This document shows, piece by piece, positions 39,530-47,635 of a stretch of 64,000 nt of DNA; the stretch's first letter is position 1; the number at the start of each line of letters is the position of its first letter. Made by a program: the position numbers and the translations under genes. The stretch comes from CAVVSQ01 sp963848825 (GTDB lineage Bacteria > Planctomycetota > Planctomycetia > Gemmatales > Gemmataceae): positions 310,001 through 374,000 of the forward strand of contig CAWKFA010000015.1 in assembly GCA_963848825.1 (NCBI GenBank). The letters are read 5' to 3'. The notes below the pieces were generated by a model. That model saw nothing but the letters and a program-made list of their open reading frames with translations. It made no database searches and was not told the origin of the DNA.

Positions 39530-40523
39530 TTAACCCCCGCCGATCATGGTAGCTGGAATTTGAAAGCGAAACTCTCCCTCTTGCCCCAGCTCCCCCCGGC
39601 AACTTGAGCCGCAGATACTTGAGCGTTCGCAAATTGGCGGCCGGCACCTGAAAAATAAGGTCATCCCCAATTGTACGGCCGGGCACGATATAGGCGCCTT
39701 CGGGGGATGTCGTGTTTTTTTGGGGATAGGAGATATCCTGATCGTCCGTCAACGTCGGCGGGTGCTTGCTGGGGCCGCCAGCCGAGTTCGACCAGGGCTC
39801 GTACAGGTAATGCTTGAAGGCAATCCCATCAAGTGTCATCTTCAGTCGAATCTCCAGTCGATCCCCGGCCTCCGGCAGCACGCTGGCGACCGTTACCCGC
39901 ACGTCATGAAGACTGACGGCATAGGTTGCTGCATCGGCCCATTCGTCCTCCTGAAGAGGGACGCGCCTGGGATCATTCAAATCTAGAGCTACGGCCAACA
40001 GCGGCGCGGGACGCGGGGGGGCCGGGCTCGACCATCTGCCGACGAACAGCAGAATGTAAAGGCTTAACAAAGTAACCGCCGCCGCCAACCAAAATCGCGT
40101 CTTTTTACCGAAGGCCGGCACGAGCCCAAATAAAATCCCTAACGCCGCGCCAGGCAGAGCCAACGGCTTGGTGAGCAGGCTGAGCGCGGGCACCGAGTTC
40201 AGACACAGCGCCAGGCTGCCGCACAGAAAGGCAGCCGCCAGGGCAGGCGGCATTTTCCAGCCGCCCTCCTCGGATGCTGTTGCCGTGAAAGCTTGCGGAG
40301 CAACAGCCTCCGCCTTGGGAATCGGCATCCGGGGACTGCTTTTATCTTTCGCCGGCGGCATAAGAGGGGCTGGCTGCGAGCGCATCACGGGGCCGGGACG
40401 AGACTGCGTCCGCGCCACGGGCTCTGGCCGGACAATCAGTTTACCGCAATGAAAACAGGTCTTCTCGGCACCCAGAAGATGGACGGCGGCCGCAATATCT
40501 TTACAGAAGGGGCACTCGGCCAT
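39530..40523 (-). CDS. Zinc-ribbon membrane protein coupled to the pseudopilin gene, C terminus frameshifted
   Basis: ATG 40523 (ATG 40532 also possible) opens with a CxxC...CxxC zinc ribbon (AECPFCKD, CFHCGKL), a proline-rich linker, three hydrophobic helices between about residues 95 and 165 (MPPALAAAFLCGSLALCLNS, ALPGAALGILFGLVPAF, LAAAVTLLSLYILLFVGRW) and an outer domain of about 150 residues (YAVSLHDVRVTVASVLPEAG, LEIRLKMTLDGIAFKHY). A shift at about 39600 gives the end GEFRFQIPATMIGGG and a stop at 39530-39532, three bases before the pseudopilin start codon, so translation is coupled. Similar zinc-ribbon/TM proteins accompany DUF1559 genes in planctomycetes; function unknown. Confidence 0.7.
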
Positions 40524-40551
40524 GATGGTCACTCACCCAGGTCGTGGCAAG

Positions 40552-40638
40552 CGGAGGGGGAGAGATTCGAACTCTCGGACGCCTTGCGACGTCTCCGGTT
40601 TTCAAGACCGGTGCAATCGGCCGCTCTGCCACCCCTCC
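40552..40638 (-). tRNA. tRNA-Ser (anticodon UGA)
   Basis: The minus strand folds as a class II tRNA of 87 bases: acceptor GGAGGGG / CCCCTCC with discriminator G, D-arm with GCAGAGCGGCCGATTGC, anticodon stem CCGGT / ACCGG with loop CTTGAAA (anticodon TGA), a long variable arm (GAGACGTCGCAAGGCGTC) and the T-loop GTTCGAATC. The 3' CCA is not encoded. It reads UCA, UCG and similar serine codons by wobble. Confidence 0.97.
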
Positions 40639-40848
40639 GAGGAGCTTTCGCGACAACTACTAATTATCGGACCTGCGTGAAGTAAGTCTATCCGGGCGGC
40701 CGGTGGTCCGCAAGCGAATCGAAGTAAAGATGACGTGCGACCCTGACGCCGATGCGGCTGACGAATGATGGCAATCGCCGTTACTGATAGCCGCGTGCCA
40801 GGTGCAAATCTTGTTGAACAGCCAGTGCCGATGCCTTACACTTGGCTT
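40639..40848. other. Non-coding stretch between tRNA-Ser and the RAYT remnant
   Basis: About 210 bases with no gene; this is the boundary between core genes and the accessory island that runs to about 48 kb. Confidence 0.4.
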
Positions 40849-40875
40849 ATGCCTCGACGGGCCCGTAATGCTCCA

Positions 40876-42319
40876 GAGGTATTGTCAAATGTTGTGTTCC
40901 AGAATCTGGGAATTAAGCGGCGTCCTGCAACACTCCATCCACAAAAATCCTGCCCTGGAGAAGAAGAGTCAAACGCTCCGAACCATGGAGTCGGTGCCAT
41001 TTCTTCTGGGCCGCCTGGGCGAGCTTGAACATCATGGCCAGGCTGGTTTTCCTGGTGCCATTGCCCTTGGTTCTTCGGTGGCGTAGGCGTATGGTCGCAA
41101 AGGTCGATTCGATCGGATTCGTCGTCCGCAAATGTATCCATTGCTCCGCCGGGAAATCGTAAAACGTCAGCAACTGCTCTCGATCTTTGCGGAGACATTC
41201 ACAAGCCCCATCGTACTTCGCCTGGTATTTCGCCAGGAAGGTCTCAAACGCCTTGTTCGCTTGCTCGCGGGTCTCGGCCATCCAGATCTCGTGCAGGTCG
41301 GCCTTGGCTCGGGGCTGGACGCTCTTGGGCATTTTGCTGAGCACATTGGCTGTCTTGTGCACCCAGCAGCGTTGCTCCCGCGTCTCCGTGTAGACCGTGC
41401 GTAACGCTCCCCAAAAACCCATGGCGCCATCTCCCGTTGCCAACTTGGGAGCTATCGTCAAGCCACGCTGTCGCAGATCCACGAGTAGCTCGGTCCAGCT
41501 CTGGATGCTTTCGCGATAGCCATCCATGACGGCAAGCAATTCCTTGTGGCCATCTGCCGTCGCCCCCATGACCACCAGCAGACATTGCCGCTGGTTTTCC
41601 GTGTCTTCCAGGCGAACGTTCACGTGGATACCGTCCGCCCAAATGTAAACATACTGCTTCCCCGTGAGGTCACGGCGGCTCCACTGCTCGTATTCCGCCG
41701 TCCACTGGTCTTTCAGGCGAACGATGACATTCGGACTGAACCCCTTGGCCTGTTCGCCGAGCAAGGTTTGCAAGGCCTCCGAGAAATCTCCGGTCGAAAT
41801 CCCTTTGAGGTAAAGCCAGGGAATAAACTCCTCGATGGTTTTGCTTCGCCGCAGGTACGGGGGCAAAAGCGCTGAACTGAACTGGACCCTTTCGCTCTTG
41901 ATTGGCGAATTGTCACGGACTCGTGGCGCTTGCACTTCCAGGGCCCCAGCTCCGGTCACAATCTTCCGGGCCGGCTGGTAGCCGTTGCGAACCACCAGGC
42001 GATTGCCACACTCGTCCCGCCGGCCGTCCTGCTCTTGGAGAAATCCTTGTACCTCGGCTTCGATGGCCTGCTGAAGCATCTGCTGAGCGCCCCGACGAAC
42101 CACCTGATCGAGCAGGCTGCGTCCCTCGAAATGCTCACGGAAGTTGGCGACCTCCACATCGACCGATTCCTCTGGAATAACGCTGCTGAAAGTCGTAGTC
42201 TGGTTCATGGCGTATCCTTCCAGCCCTCGTTGGGCCAGCTGATGAAAAGAAATCACTCTCACCAGCAGGATACGCCGCTTTTTTCTCCTCCGCTAGAACA
42301 CAACTTTCGAGAATACCTC
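40876..42319 (-). mobile_element. Complete IS256-family insertion sequence
   Basis: Terminal inverted repeats of about 27 bp: left GAGGTATTGTCAAATGTTGTG... (40876-40902), right ending ...CTTTCGAGAATACCTC (42293-42319), with four mismatches. Directly outside both ends is the same 9-bp sequence AATGCTCCA (40867-40875 and 42320-42328), a target-site duplication of the 8-9 bp typical for this family. The single gene inside is intact. The clean duplication indicates a recent insertion, into an already decaying RAYT gene. Confidence 0.95.
40913..42208 (-). CDS. IS256-family transposase
   Basis: A DDE transposase (mutator type). The start ATG 42208 (MNQTTTFSS) has AAGGA just upstream; ATG 42262 would add 18 residues. 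Catalytic residues lie in WADGIHVNVRLED (D), TGDGAMGFWGAL (D) and TTNPIESTFATIRLR (E), with QQMLQQAIEAEVQGFL at the N terminus and CWVHKTANVLSKMPKS between, all typical of the family. At about 431 residues it is full length and unbroken, unlike many genes in this window, so the element could still be mobile. Confidence 0.95.
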   Translation of the reverse strand: MNQTTTFSSVIPEESVDVEVANFREHFEGRSLLDQVVRRGAQQMLQQAIEAEVQGFLQEQDGRRDECGNRLVVRNGYQPARKIVTGAGALEVQAPRVRDNSPIKSERVQFSSALLPPYLRRSKTIEEFIPWLYLKGISTGDFSEALQTLLGEQAKGFSPNVIVRLKDQWTAEYEQWSRRDLTGKQYVYIWADGIHVNVRLEDTENQRQCLLVVMGATADGHKELLAVMDGYRESIQSWTELLVDLRQRGLTIAPKLATGDGAMGFWGALRTVYTETREQRCWVHKTANVLSKMPKSVQPRAKADLHEIWMAETREQANKAFETFLAKYQAKYDGACECLRKDREQLLTFYDFPAEQWIHLRTTNPIESTFATIRLRHRRTKGNGTRKTSLAMMFKLAQAAQKKWHRLHGSERLTLLLQGRIFVDGVLQDAA

Positions 42320-42714
42320 AATGCTCCAGCCGGGTGCCCGGATCATCGAACAATTAGTCTGTTGTGGCAGGGTTATCCGGTACTCCGGATGACCCTGCTT
42401 CACCGTGAAGCGACCTTTTCCCTGAAGACCGCTTCATCAATCGGGTGGACCTGGTGAACGCGATGCAGACCGAGGAGGAACTGGCGGCGGTGCGCCGTTC
42501 GGTGACACGTAATCGGCCCTACGGTTCGGACCGATGGTGCGGGCAGACGGCTCAACAACTCGGCTTGCAAGTGTCGATGCGTCCGCAGGGTCGGCCGCGT
42601 AAAAACCCGGAAAACGATGCGCCGACACTGTTTTGACAACCGAAAATGACTGGATACGACTTGGATACGAGCCGCGTCCCCTTTGAATTTTATAATGGAC
42701 CTCTTGACGTGACT

Positions 42715-42738
42715 GGACGGCTGGTCCCGGACACAAGC
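42715..42738 (+). repeat. 24-bp direct repeat, copy 1
   Basis: GGACGGCTGGTCCCGGACAC followed by AAGC. The second copy at 43666-43689 differs at one position. The two copies bracket the low-GC lipoprotein gene and the Y1-transposase remnant. Confidence 0.8.
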
Positions 42739-42784
42739 AACATTAATAGAAGCAATATAACGTGAATGAACCTGTTGAGGCTTG

Positions 42785-43192
42785 ATGAATCGAACAATCT
42801 TATTTCTTGCCTGGTTATCGGTTTCAGTACTTCCTTCTTGTACTGGCAGCGCTGCATTTGATAGGCAGGTTGGTGATGCTACATGCCTAAGCCATATGAG
42901 AAAAGTATATCTTGAGATCCTTGATGCAAGCACAAAGGGTTTATCGGTTGAAATGGCTATAAAGGAGATGATACAACAGAAAGGGAAGTCGGTGTTTCAG
43001 TGTCCTGTTTGTGGCCAAATATACCAAATATCATCTGAATTAAATAAATGGAAGCGAGTTCAGGACTACCCCGAAGACGTCGTGTTATACTGCCCGTCAG
43101 CAAGCCACTCTACCATATTGGCTATTAATTTTGCAGGTGGAAGATTGAATCTAAACAATAATCCAACTTGGAAGCCTTTGGATTACCCGTAA
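42785..43192 (+). CDS. Small low-GC lipoprotein-like protein with a zinc-knuckle motif
   Basis: I do not recognise this protein of 135 residues. ATG 42785 begins a lipoprotein signal (RTILFLAWLSVSVLPSC, lipobox LPSC). The body contains HMRKVYLEILDASTKGLSVE, then VFQCPVCGQIYQISSELNKW and a later YCPSASHS, so CPVCG plus another Cys/His could bind metal. GC is visibly lower than in flanking genes, suggesting acquisition by transfer; it lies between RAYT debris and REP-like hairpins. The CPVCG-then-YCPSASH layout resembles small planctomycete proteins with a type II secretion-like or zinc-ribbon theme, but nothing firm can be said. Confidence 0.6.
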   Translation: MNRTILFLAWLSVSVLPSCTGSAAFDRQVGDATCLSHMRKVYLEILDASTKGLSVEMAIKEMIQQKGKSVFQCPVCGQIYQISSELNKWKRVQDYPEDVVLYCPSASHSTILAINFAGGRLNLNNNPTWKPLDYP

Positions 43193-43292
43193 TTGTACAG
43201 AATCTGGGCGACGATAGTATCCCGTGACGACCGTTTCCGCGGATTATTCCCAGCATTTCGGCGGGAGAAAAAGGCCGGGTCGCGCCGGGTAC

Positions 43293-43352
43293 CATGGTTT
43301 CGCGGCTCCCTCGCGACCAATTCGTGCATGCAATATCACCGCGAAAGCATGG
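43293..43352. repeat. REP-like hairpin, left copy
   Basis: Begins CATGGTTTCGCGG (43293-43305) and ends CCGCGAAAGCATGG (43339-43352), so the unit is itself an imperfect palindrome with a loop of about 33 bases. Its reverse complement resembles 43708-43766. Confidence 0.65.
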
Positions 43353-43473
43353 AAGCACCACGCGGGTTGCACCCCAGCCGAACCGCCTGGATTCATGTAT
43401 ATTAGTGTGAACGGATCGAAAAGGTCGCCGCTCGCAATAAGGCCAAGGCTGGAAGGGGCTGGAGAGCTTTTCT

Positions 43474-43665
43474 GTGGATTCCTCTCATCGAAAACGCGTT
43501 CGCAGCTACAACATTCCAGGCCACGCTCATGAATTGACGTTCTCCTGTTTCCGACGGCTGGAATTGTTGAGCCGCGATCGTACCTGCCGCTGGTTTGTGG
43601 ATGCCATGGAAGGCGCGCGGCAAGATCACGGGCTGGCACTTTGGGCCTATGTGATTATGCCGGAA
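43474..43665 (+). pseudogene. Y1 (IS200-like/RAYT) transposase fragment
   Basis: The stretch RSYNIPGHAHELTFSCFRRL, then SRDRTCRWFVDAMEGARQDH and LALWAYVIMPE, is the N-terminal half of a Y1 transposase of the kind that reads NIPGHAHELTFSCYRR...WAYVVMPEHVHLL in complete copies. It is cut right before the expected HxH pair: the sequence passes from MPE into the 24-bp direct repeat at 43666. The catalytic part is missing. Confidence 0.75.
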
Positions 43666-43689
43666 GGACGGCTGGTCCCGGGCACAAGC
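43666..43689 (+). repeat. 24-bp direct repeat, copy 2
   Basis: GGACGGCTGGTCCCGGGCAC followed by AAGC; it matches 42715-42738 at 23 of 24 bases and marks the exact truncation point of the Y1 transposase fragment. Confidence 0.8.
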
Positions 43690-43707
43690 GAGACTCCCGA
43701 TCGTTCA

Positions 43708-43766
43708 CATGCTTTTGCGGTGGTTTTGCACAGGCGACTGGACTGCAAATGAGCCGCGAAAACATG
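43708..43766. repeat. REP-like hairpin, right copy (inverted relative to 43293)
   Basis: Begins CATGCTTTTGCGG and ends CCGCGAAAACATG; internal palindrome as in the left copy. The pair flanks the Y1-transposase fragment, the classic layout of a RAYT gene between REP hairpins. Confidence 0.65.
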
Positions 43767-43998
43767 ACACCCGGCGCTGTTGGGTACCGTCCACTTTATC
43801 GCCTATTAAGTTGTTAAAAACGTCGTAATACAGGTTCTCCGTGTGGATGGTCGTTCCGCTGTGTGTTTCAAGGACCTCGGTCAAACCATTTCGGTAGTCC
43901 CAGGTATATGTCCAAAGGTTTCCCGAGCTATCGGTCTTGGTGGTCAAATTTCCGTCGTAGCCGTAAGTCAACGTATCACCCGCCAAATAGAAAAGGCA
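43767..43998 (-). pseudogene. Rhs/YD-repeat fragment
   Basis: Minus-strand reading gives LTYGYDGNLTTKTDSSGNLW, TYTWDYRNGLTEVLETHSGT and TENLYYDVFNNLIGDKVDGT, three YD-type repeats (YGYDGNL, WTYTWDYRNGL, YYDVFNNLI). They are typical of Rhs/polymorphic-toxin shells. There is no start or conserved core, and the fragment runs into a REP-like hairpin. A leftover of a much larger gene. Confidence 0.8.
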
Positions 43999-44019
43999 AC
44001 CGAAACGCCGGAACTACAA

Positions 44020-44382
44020 TTACAAGGTTCGAGCCGCCAGACATTCTGTGTCAGTATCGCTTTCTGGCAGATTCCATTTGGGAAGGCTACAATGGAGACA
44101 TCGATTTCTGTAAACATTTACGTAAAACAAGCTGGAATGAAAGGGTCGTTTACATCCAGGGCACGACCAATAATACCACCTCAAACGGGTCACTACAACC
44201 ATTAATACACAAGGCAAAACCTGGATATAGTTAAAGAAATCCCTTTTGGGCAGATCGATATGGAGGAAATTAGTGGTAAGATATAACCAACAAAGCGGAA
44301 AAACAAAAAAGAAAAATAAAGAGGTATTCCTTCTTTTTCTGTACTCGGTCCACTGGACTGAATAGTAGCCAGCCGGCTTCAT
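44020..44382 (-). CDS. Small membrane protein with zinc ribbon, inside Rhs debris
   Basis: I start it at ATG 44382 (MKPAGYYSVQW); ATG 44418 and 44556 are further upstream. A hydrophobic hairpin (SLFFFFVFPLCWLYLTTNFL and FNYIQVLPCVLMVVVTRL) is followed by a treble-clef-like WSCPGCKRPFHSS...CLHCSLPKWNLPESD. This two-helix plus CPxCxxPF...CxHCxLPKW plan is a common orphan family seen near Rhs genes. It lies between two Rhs fragments on the same strand, so it may be a displaced immunity or accessory gene of an Rhs locus. Low GC. The function is inferred from context only. Confidence 0.55.
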   Translation of the reverse strand: MKPAGYYSVQWTEYRKRRNTSLFFFFVFPLCWLYLTTNFLHIDLPKRDFFNYIQVLPCVLMVVVTRLRWYYWSCPGCKRPFHSSLFYVNVYRNRCLHCSLPKWNLPESDTDTECLAARTL

Positions 44383-44462
44383 GGAAAAACACCCAAATAT
44401 CGAGGGAGCCGGCGTCATCCGCGTCGTCGAATTACTGGATGCGATGGATAAGAGCGTTCGAA

Positions 44463-44530
44463 AAGTGCTCAGACCCCGTGAAGCGAACAGAGTTTTCAAG
44501 GCTTTTGCAGGGTATTGAGGCGGGTGCCCC
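44463..44530. repeat. Decayed copy of the 38.5 kb MITE, internal part
   Basis: CAGACCCCGTGAAGCGAAC, AGAGTTTTCAAGGC and TTTTGCAGGGTATTGAGGC follow in order the reverse complement of 38510-38556 with a few changes. End repeats are mostly lost. It interrupts the second Rhs fragment. Confidence 0.7.
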
Positions 44531-44590
44531 TTTTTTTCCGATCGTTCTAAATGCATCGTAAGCGTAGGTGATAGTCAAGTCAAGCGTGAC
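44531..44590 (-). pseudogene. Second Rhs/YD-repeat fragment
   Basis: LDLTITYAYDAFRTIGKKG on the minus strand is a YD repeat (YAYDAFxRxIxK), with one base apparently missing before RTIG. It lies upstream, in gene direction, of the small membrane protein and the other Rhs fragment, and is cut by the MITE remnant. Confidence 0.6.
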
Positions 44591-44764
44591 GGTGCTGGGG
44601 GGGATGGTAGGCCTCGAACAGTTCATTGCGGTTGTCGCACCTGTACACCCGGCTGATTATTTCGAAGGAAATAGACCACGCCAGCCCCTCCGCGTTTACG
44701 TTGCCTTCTCGCCCACGTGCGCAAAAACCACGCAAGCCACCTCCTCTGCGGGTAAAATGAGCTC

Positions 44765-46563
44765 ATGGCCGACCCGGAAGACCTATTGGCCTCGGCACTC
44801 CGCTTTCACGAGGCTGGCAACAATGCGCAAGCCGAGTCCCTTTATCGGCAGATCATTCTCCGCGACCCGGCCGACTGCCGCGTCTTAAACCGGCTTGGCA
44901 TACTTCTTTACCAGTCCGCCCGGCCGGACCAGGCCCTCGCCTGTTTTCAAGAAGCCTTGCGCGTCAATCCTCACGACTTTCAGGCTTATGCGAATTTGGG
45001 CAAAGTCCTCCAGGACGATGGTCAACTTGGCCCCGCCATCGACTGCTACCGTCAGGCGCTGTGCTGGCAACCTGAGCAACTCGGCGTGCTTGTCAACCTC
45101 GGCAGCGCCCTCAACAAACAGGGTCAAGTGATTGAGGCGGAGGCTTGCTATCACCACGTGCTGCGAATCAATCCCGCCCACGCGGACGCTCTTTATAACC
45201 TTGGCAATCTTCTTTTTCAGCAGAAGAGGTTTACCGACGCGGCTGCTTGTTACCAGGAGATCTTCCGCTTCAATCCCACCAGCGCCATCGCTCAACACGC
45301 ACTCGGCAACGTGTTTTTTGAAGAAGATCGTCTCGAAGCTGCCATTCAGTGTTACCACCTGGTCCTGCAGATCAATCCGGGCCAGCTCCATGCCCACATG
45401 AATCTGGCCAACGCTTTTTATTTCTTGAGGGACCCGGCCCAGGCCGAGTACCACTATCGCCTGGTTTTGGAAGTGATGCTGAATGATCCCGATGTTCTGG
45501 TTAATCTCGGCAATGCCCTGAGAAATCAAAACTTGCTCGGGGCGGCGGCGCAGTGTTTTGCAACGGCCTTGAGCGCCAGTCCGCACCATGCGAAGGCGAT
45601 GTGGAGCCGCGGCGAGCTTCGCTTGCTGCAAGGAGATTTCGCGGGCGGTTGGCCGGATCACGAATGGCGCTGGCGCGAACAAGGCAGCGCGGCTGAGGCA
45701 TCTTCGCAACCGCGCTGGGACGGCCAACCTCTGGGGGGCAGGACGATCCTGGTGCTGCGCGGAAGGCGGCCTGGGGGACACGCTCCAGTTCATCCGCTAT
45801 TTGCCGTCGGTCCAAAGCCGTGGGGGCCGGGTGCTCTTCGAATGTCGGCCTCCCCTCTGCAGTCTGCTCGCGGACATTCCGGGTGTTGATATGCTGGTGA
45901 GTAGCGGTGCGCTCCTGCCACCTTTTGACGTGTACATTCCCTTGTTAAGTCTGCCCGGTCTATTCGGCACCACGCTGGCCACGATCCCGGCAGTTGGTCG
46001 CTTACTTCGTGTAAAACCGAACTTGGTCGAGCGCTGGCGACAGCGCTGGGTCGGCCGTTCGTGAAAATGGGGAACTCAAAATCGGCTTCGTCTGGCAGTC
46101 GGACACGCGCTTGAAAGAATACCGCTTGCGTTCATGTCCCCTGTCATCCTTTGGCACGCTGGCCGACGTGGAAGGCGTCCACCTGTTCAGCCTGCAATTC
46201 GGGCCCGCCACCAAGGAACTGGCCAGTGCCTCCTTTGCCGTTACGGACTTGGGAAGCCGTTTTGATCCAAAAACGCTGGACGACCTCGCCGCCACGGTGC
46301 TGAATTTGGACTTGATCGTGACAGTGGACACCGCGGTCGCCCATCTGGCGGGGCTCCTCGGTCGGCAAGTCTGGGTCGTCTTGCCCTATGCCGCCGACTG
46401 GCGCTGGTTTCTGGAGCGCTCTGATAGCCCATGGTATCCGACCGTGCGCTTGTTTCGGCAGACCAAAATTGGCGGCTGGACGGAAGTGTTCGAGCGGGTG
46501 ACCGCCGAAGTGCGTCTGGCGCTAAGCCACTCTCGAGGAAAAAAAGGGGACGCGGACAGTTAA
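44765..46563 (+). CDS. TPR-repeat protein with C-terminal glycosyltransferase-9-like domain, frameshifted
   Basis: Seven to eight TPR units run from residue 1 to about 300 (for example DCRVLNRLGILLYQSARPDQ, ALACFQEALRVNPHDFQAYA, NLGKVLQDDGQLGPAIDCYR, each about 34 residues). They lead into AKAMWSRGELRLLQGDFAGG with WPDHEWRWRE, the linker usual in TPR-sulfotransferase/glycosyltransferase hybrids. After a shift at about 45765 comes EGGLGDTLQFIRYLPSVQSR and after a second at about 46060 come VEGVHLFSLQFGP and LNLDLIVTVDTAVAHLAGLL, the ADP-heptose-transferase-like (GT9) fold with its G-x-G-D-x-L-x-x-x-R and D-T-x-x-A-H-L-A-G blocks. The last codons (RGKKGDADS, stop) come from the RAYT element inserted at the 3' end. 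Confidence 0.82.
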
Positions 46564-47309
46564 CCTTGACGAAGGCCATTGTATTGGCTAACTTGGAGCG
46601 ATGCCACGTCAACCTCGTGCTGCTCCTGGTGGTTATGTGTACCATGCGATCAACCGGGCGGTGGCGCGCCTGCCGCTTTTGCAGAAGGACGGTGATTATC
46701 AAGCCTTCGAGCGAGTGCTGGTTGAGGCCATGGCGAAACATCCGGTTAGGCTCTTGAGTTATTGTTTAATGCCCAATCATTGGCATTTTGTCCTGTGGCC
46801 ACGCGCTGATCACGAGATGACAAACTTCCTGCGTTGGCTGACTCATACGCATACCCAACGTTGGCACGCGCATTATCACACTGCGGGCACTGGGCACGTG
46901 TATCAGGGACGTTTCCGGGCTTTTCCGATTCAAGAGGACGATCATCTCTATACGGTGCTGCGCTACGTCGAGCGCAATGCGTTGCGTGCCGGCTTGGTGG
47001 AGCGCACGAGCACTGGCGCTGGTCGAGTCTGTATCATCGACATGCCGGCGAGAATGATCCGATCCGGCCCCTGCTACAGGACTGGCCTTTACCCTATCCT
47101 AAAGATTGGCTGCAACGGGTCAACAAGCCGGAAACCGAAGCCGAGTTAGAGGCCGTACGCGTGGCGGTGGATCGCAGCCAACCGTTCGGTTCGGAGACCT
47201 GGCAAAAGCGCACGGGCAAGAAGTTGAACCTAGCATACACGTTCCGCAAACCCGGACGCCCAAAAAAGAACGCCATCGGTTAATCAAAACTGTCCGCGTC
47301 CCCTTTTCC
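46537..47309 (+). mobile_element. RAYT element with terminal inverted repeats
   Basis: Left GGAAAAAAAGGGGACGCGGA... (46537-46561) and right AACTGTCCGCGTCCCCTTTT... (47288-47309) are inverted copies, differing only in the A/T run length (7 versus 4). They enclose one REP-associated Y1 transposase gene. The element sits at the very 3' end of the TPR/glycosyltransferase gene. Confidence 0.85.
46601..47283 (+). CDS. REP-associated tyrosine transposase (RAYT, TnpA-REP type), frameshifted
   Basis: A Y1 HUH single-strand nuclease. It shows MPRQPRAAPGGYVYHAINRA, LLSYCLMPNHWHFVLWP (the HxH metal motif in MPNHWHFVL), TNFLRWLTHTHTQRWHAHYH, GTGHVYQGRFRAFPI and VLRYVERNALRAGLV with the Y of the active site in this last helix. 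A shift at about 47010-47035 then gives HWRWSSLYHRHAG, WPLPYPKDWLQRVNKPETEA and AVRVAVDRSQPFGSETWQKR. Length about 227 residues after repair, normal for the family. The remnant at 40849-42636 is a paralogue. Confidence 0.9.
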
Positions 47310-47635
47310 TCCCTCACCAATCTGTCAGACACGGAAAAATACAGTGTTAAAGTGCTTCATCGTCACGGGTTGCGAATGAAACTGTGCCTGTATACGCGCT
47401 TGGGACACGAGCGAGCCATCCAGGGACAGCGCCGCGGGAAAGATGCGAGGCTGGTAGGTTTACCACGCACTCAAAGGACTCCACCAGTCGGCTTCGGCTT
47501 TCCTCAAAGTTTCACCCGGCGCTGCATCGGATACCTCCAAACCCGGCGGGCGTTCCGCCACGCACGGCGTTCGTGAATCTGTTATGCGAAATTCTATGCA
47601 ACGCAGCCCCGCCGCATGGCAAAATGCCATGCAAA
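47310..47635. other. Non-coding stretch leading into the tandem repeat
   Basis: About 325 bases with no recognisable gene; long plus-strand open frames run through it and the repeat that follows, but without conserved domains. From about 47617 the sequence becomes a run of 11-base ATGCAAAATGC-like units. Confidence 0.45.

Larger units (their letters stand above)
40849..42636 (+). pseudogene. REP-associated tyrosine transposase (RAYT) remnant, internally deleted and split by IS256
   Basis: The 5' scrap at 40849-40875 reads MPRRARNAP. It is cut by the IS and resumes at 42320 after the target duplication. Compare MPRQPRAAPGG at the start of the intact RAYT at 46601. The next part is degraded (RMTLLHREATF resembles RLPLLQKDGDY) and the catalytic HUH and Tyr region is missing. 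The C terminus survives from about 42445: TEEELAAVRRSVTRNRPYGS, with QGRPRKN near the end, matching AVRVAVDRSQPFGS and PGRPKKN of the 46.6 kb copy. Downstream CCGCGTCCCCTTT (42671-42683) resembles that element's end repeat. Confidence 0.75.
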
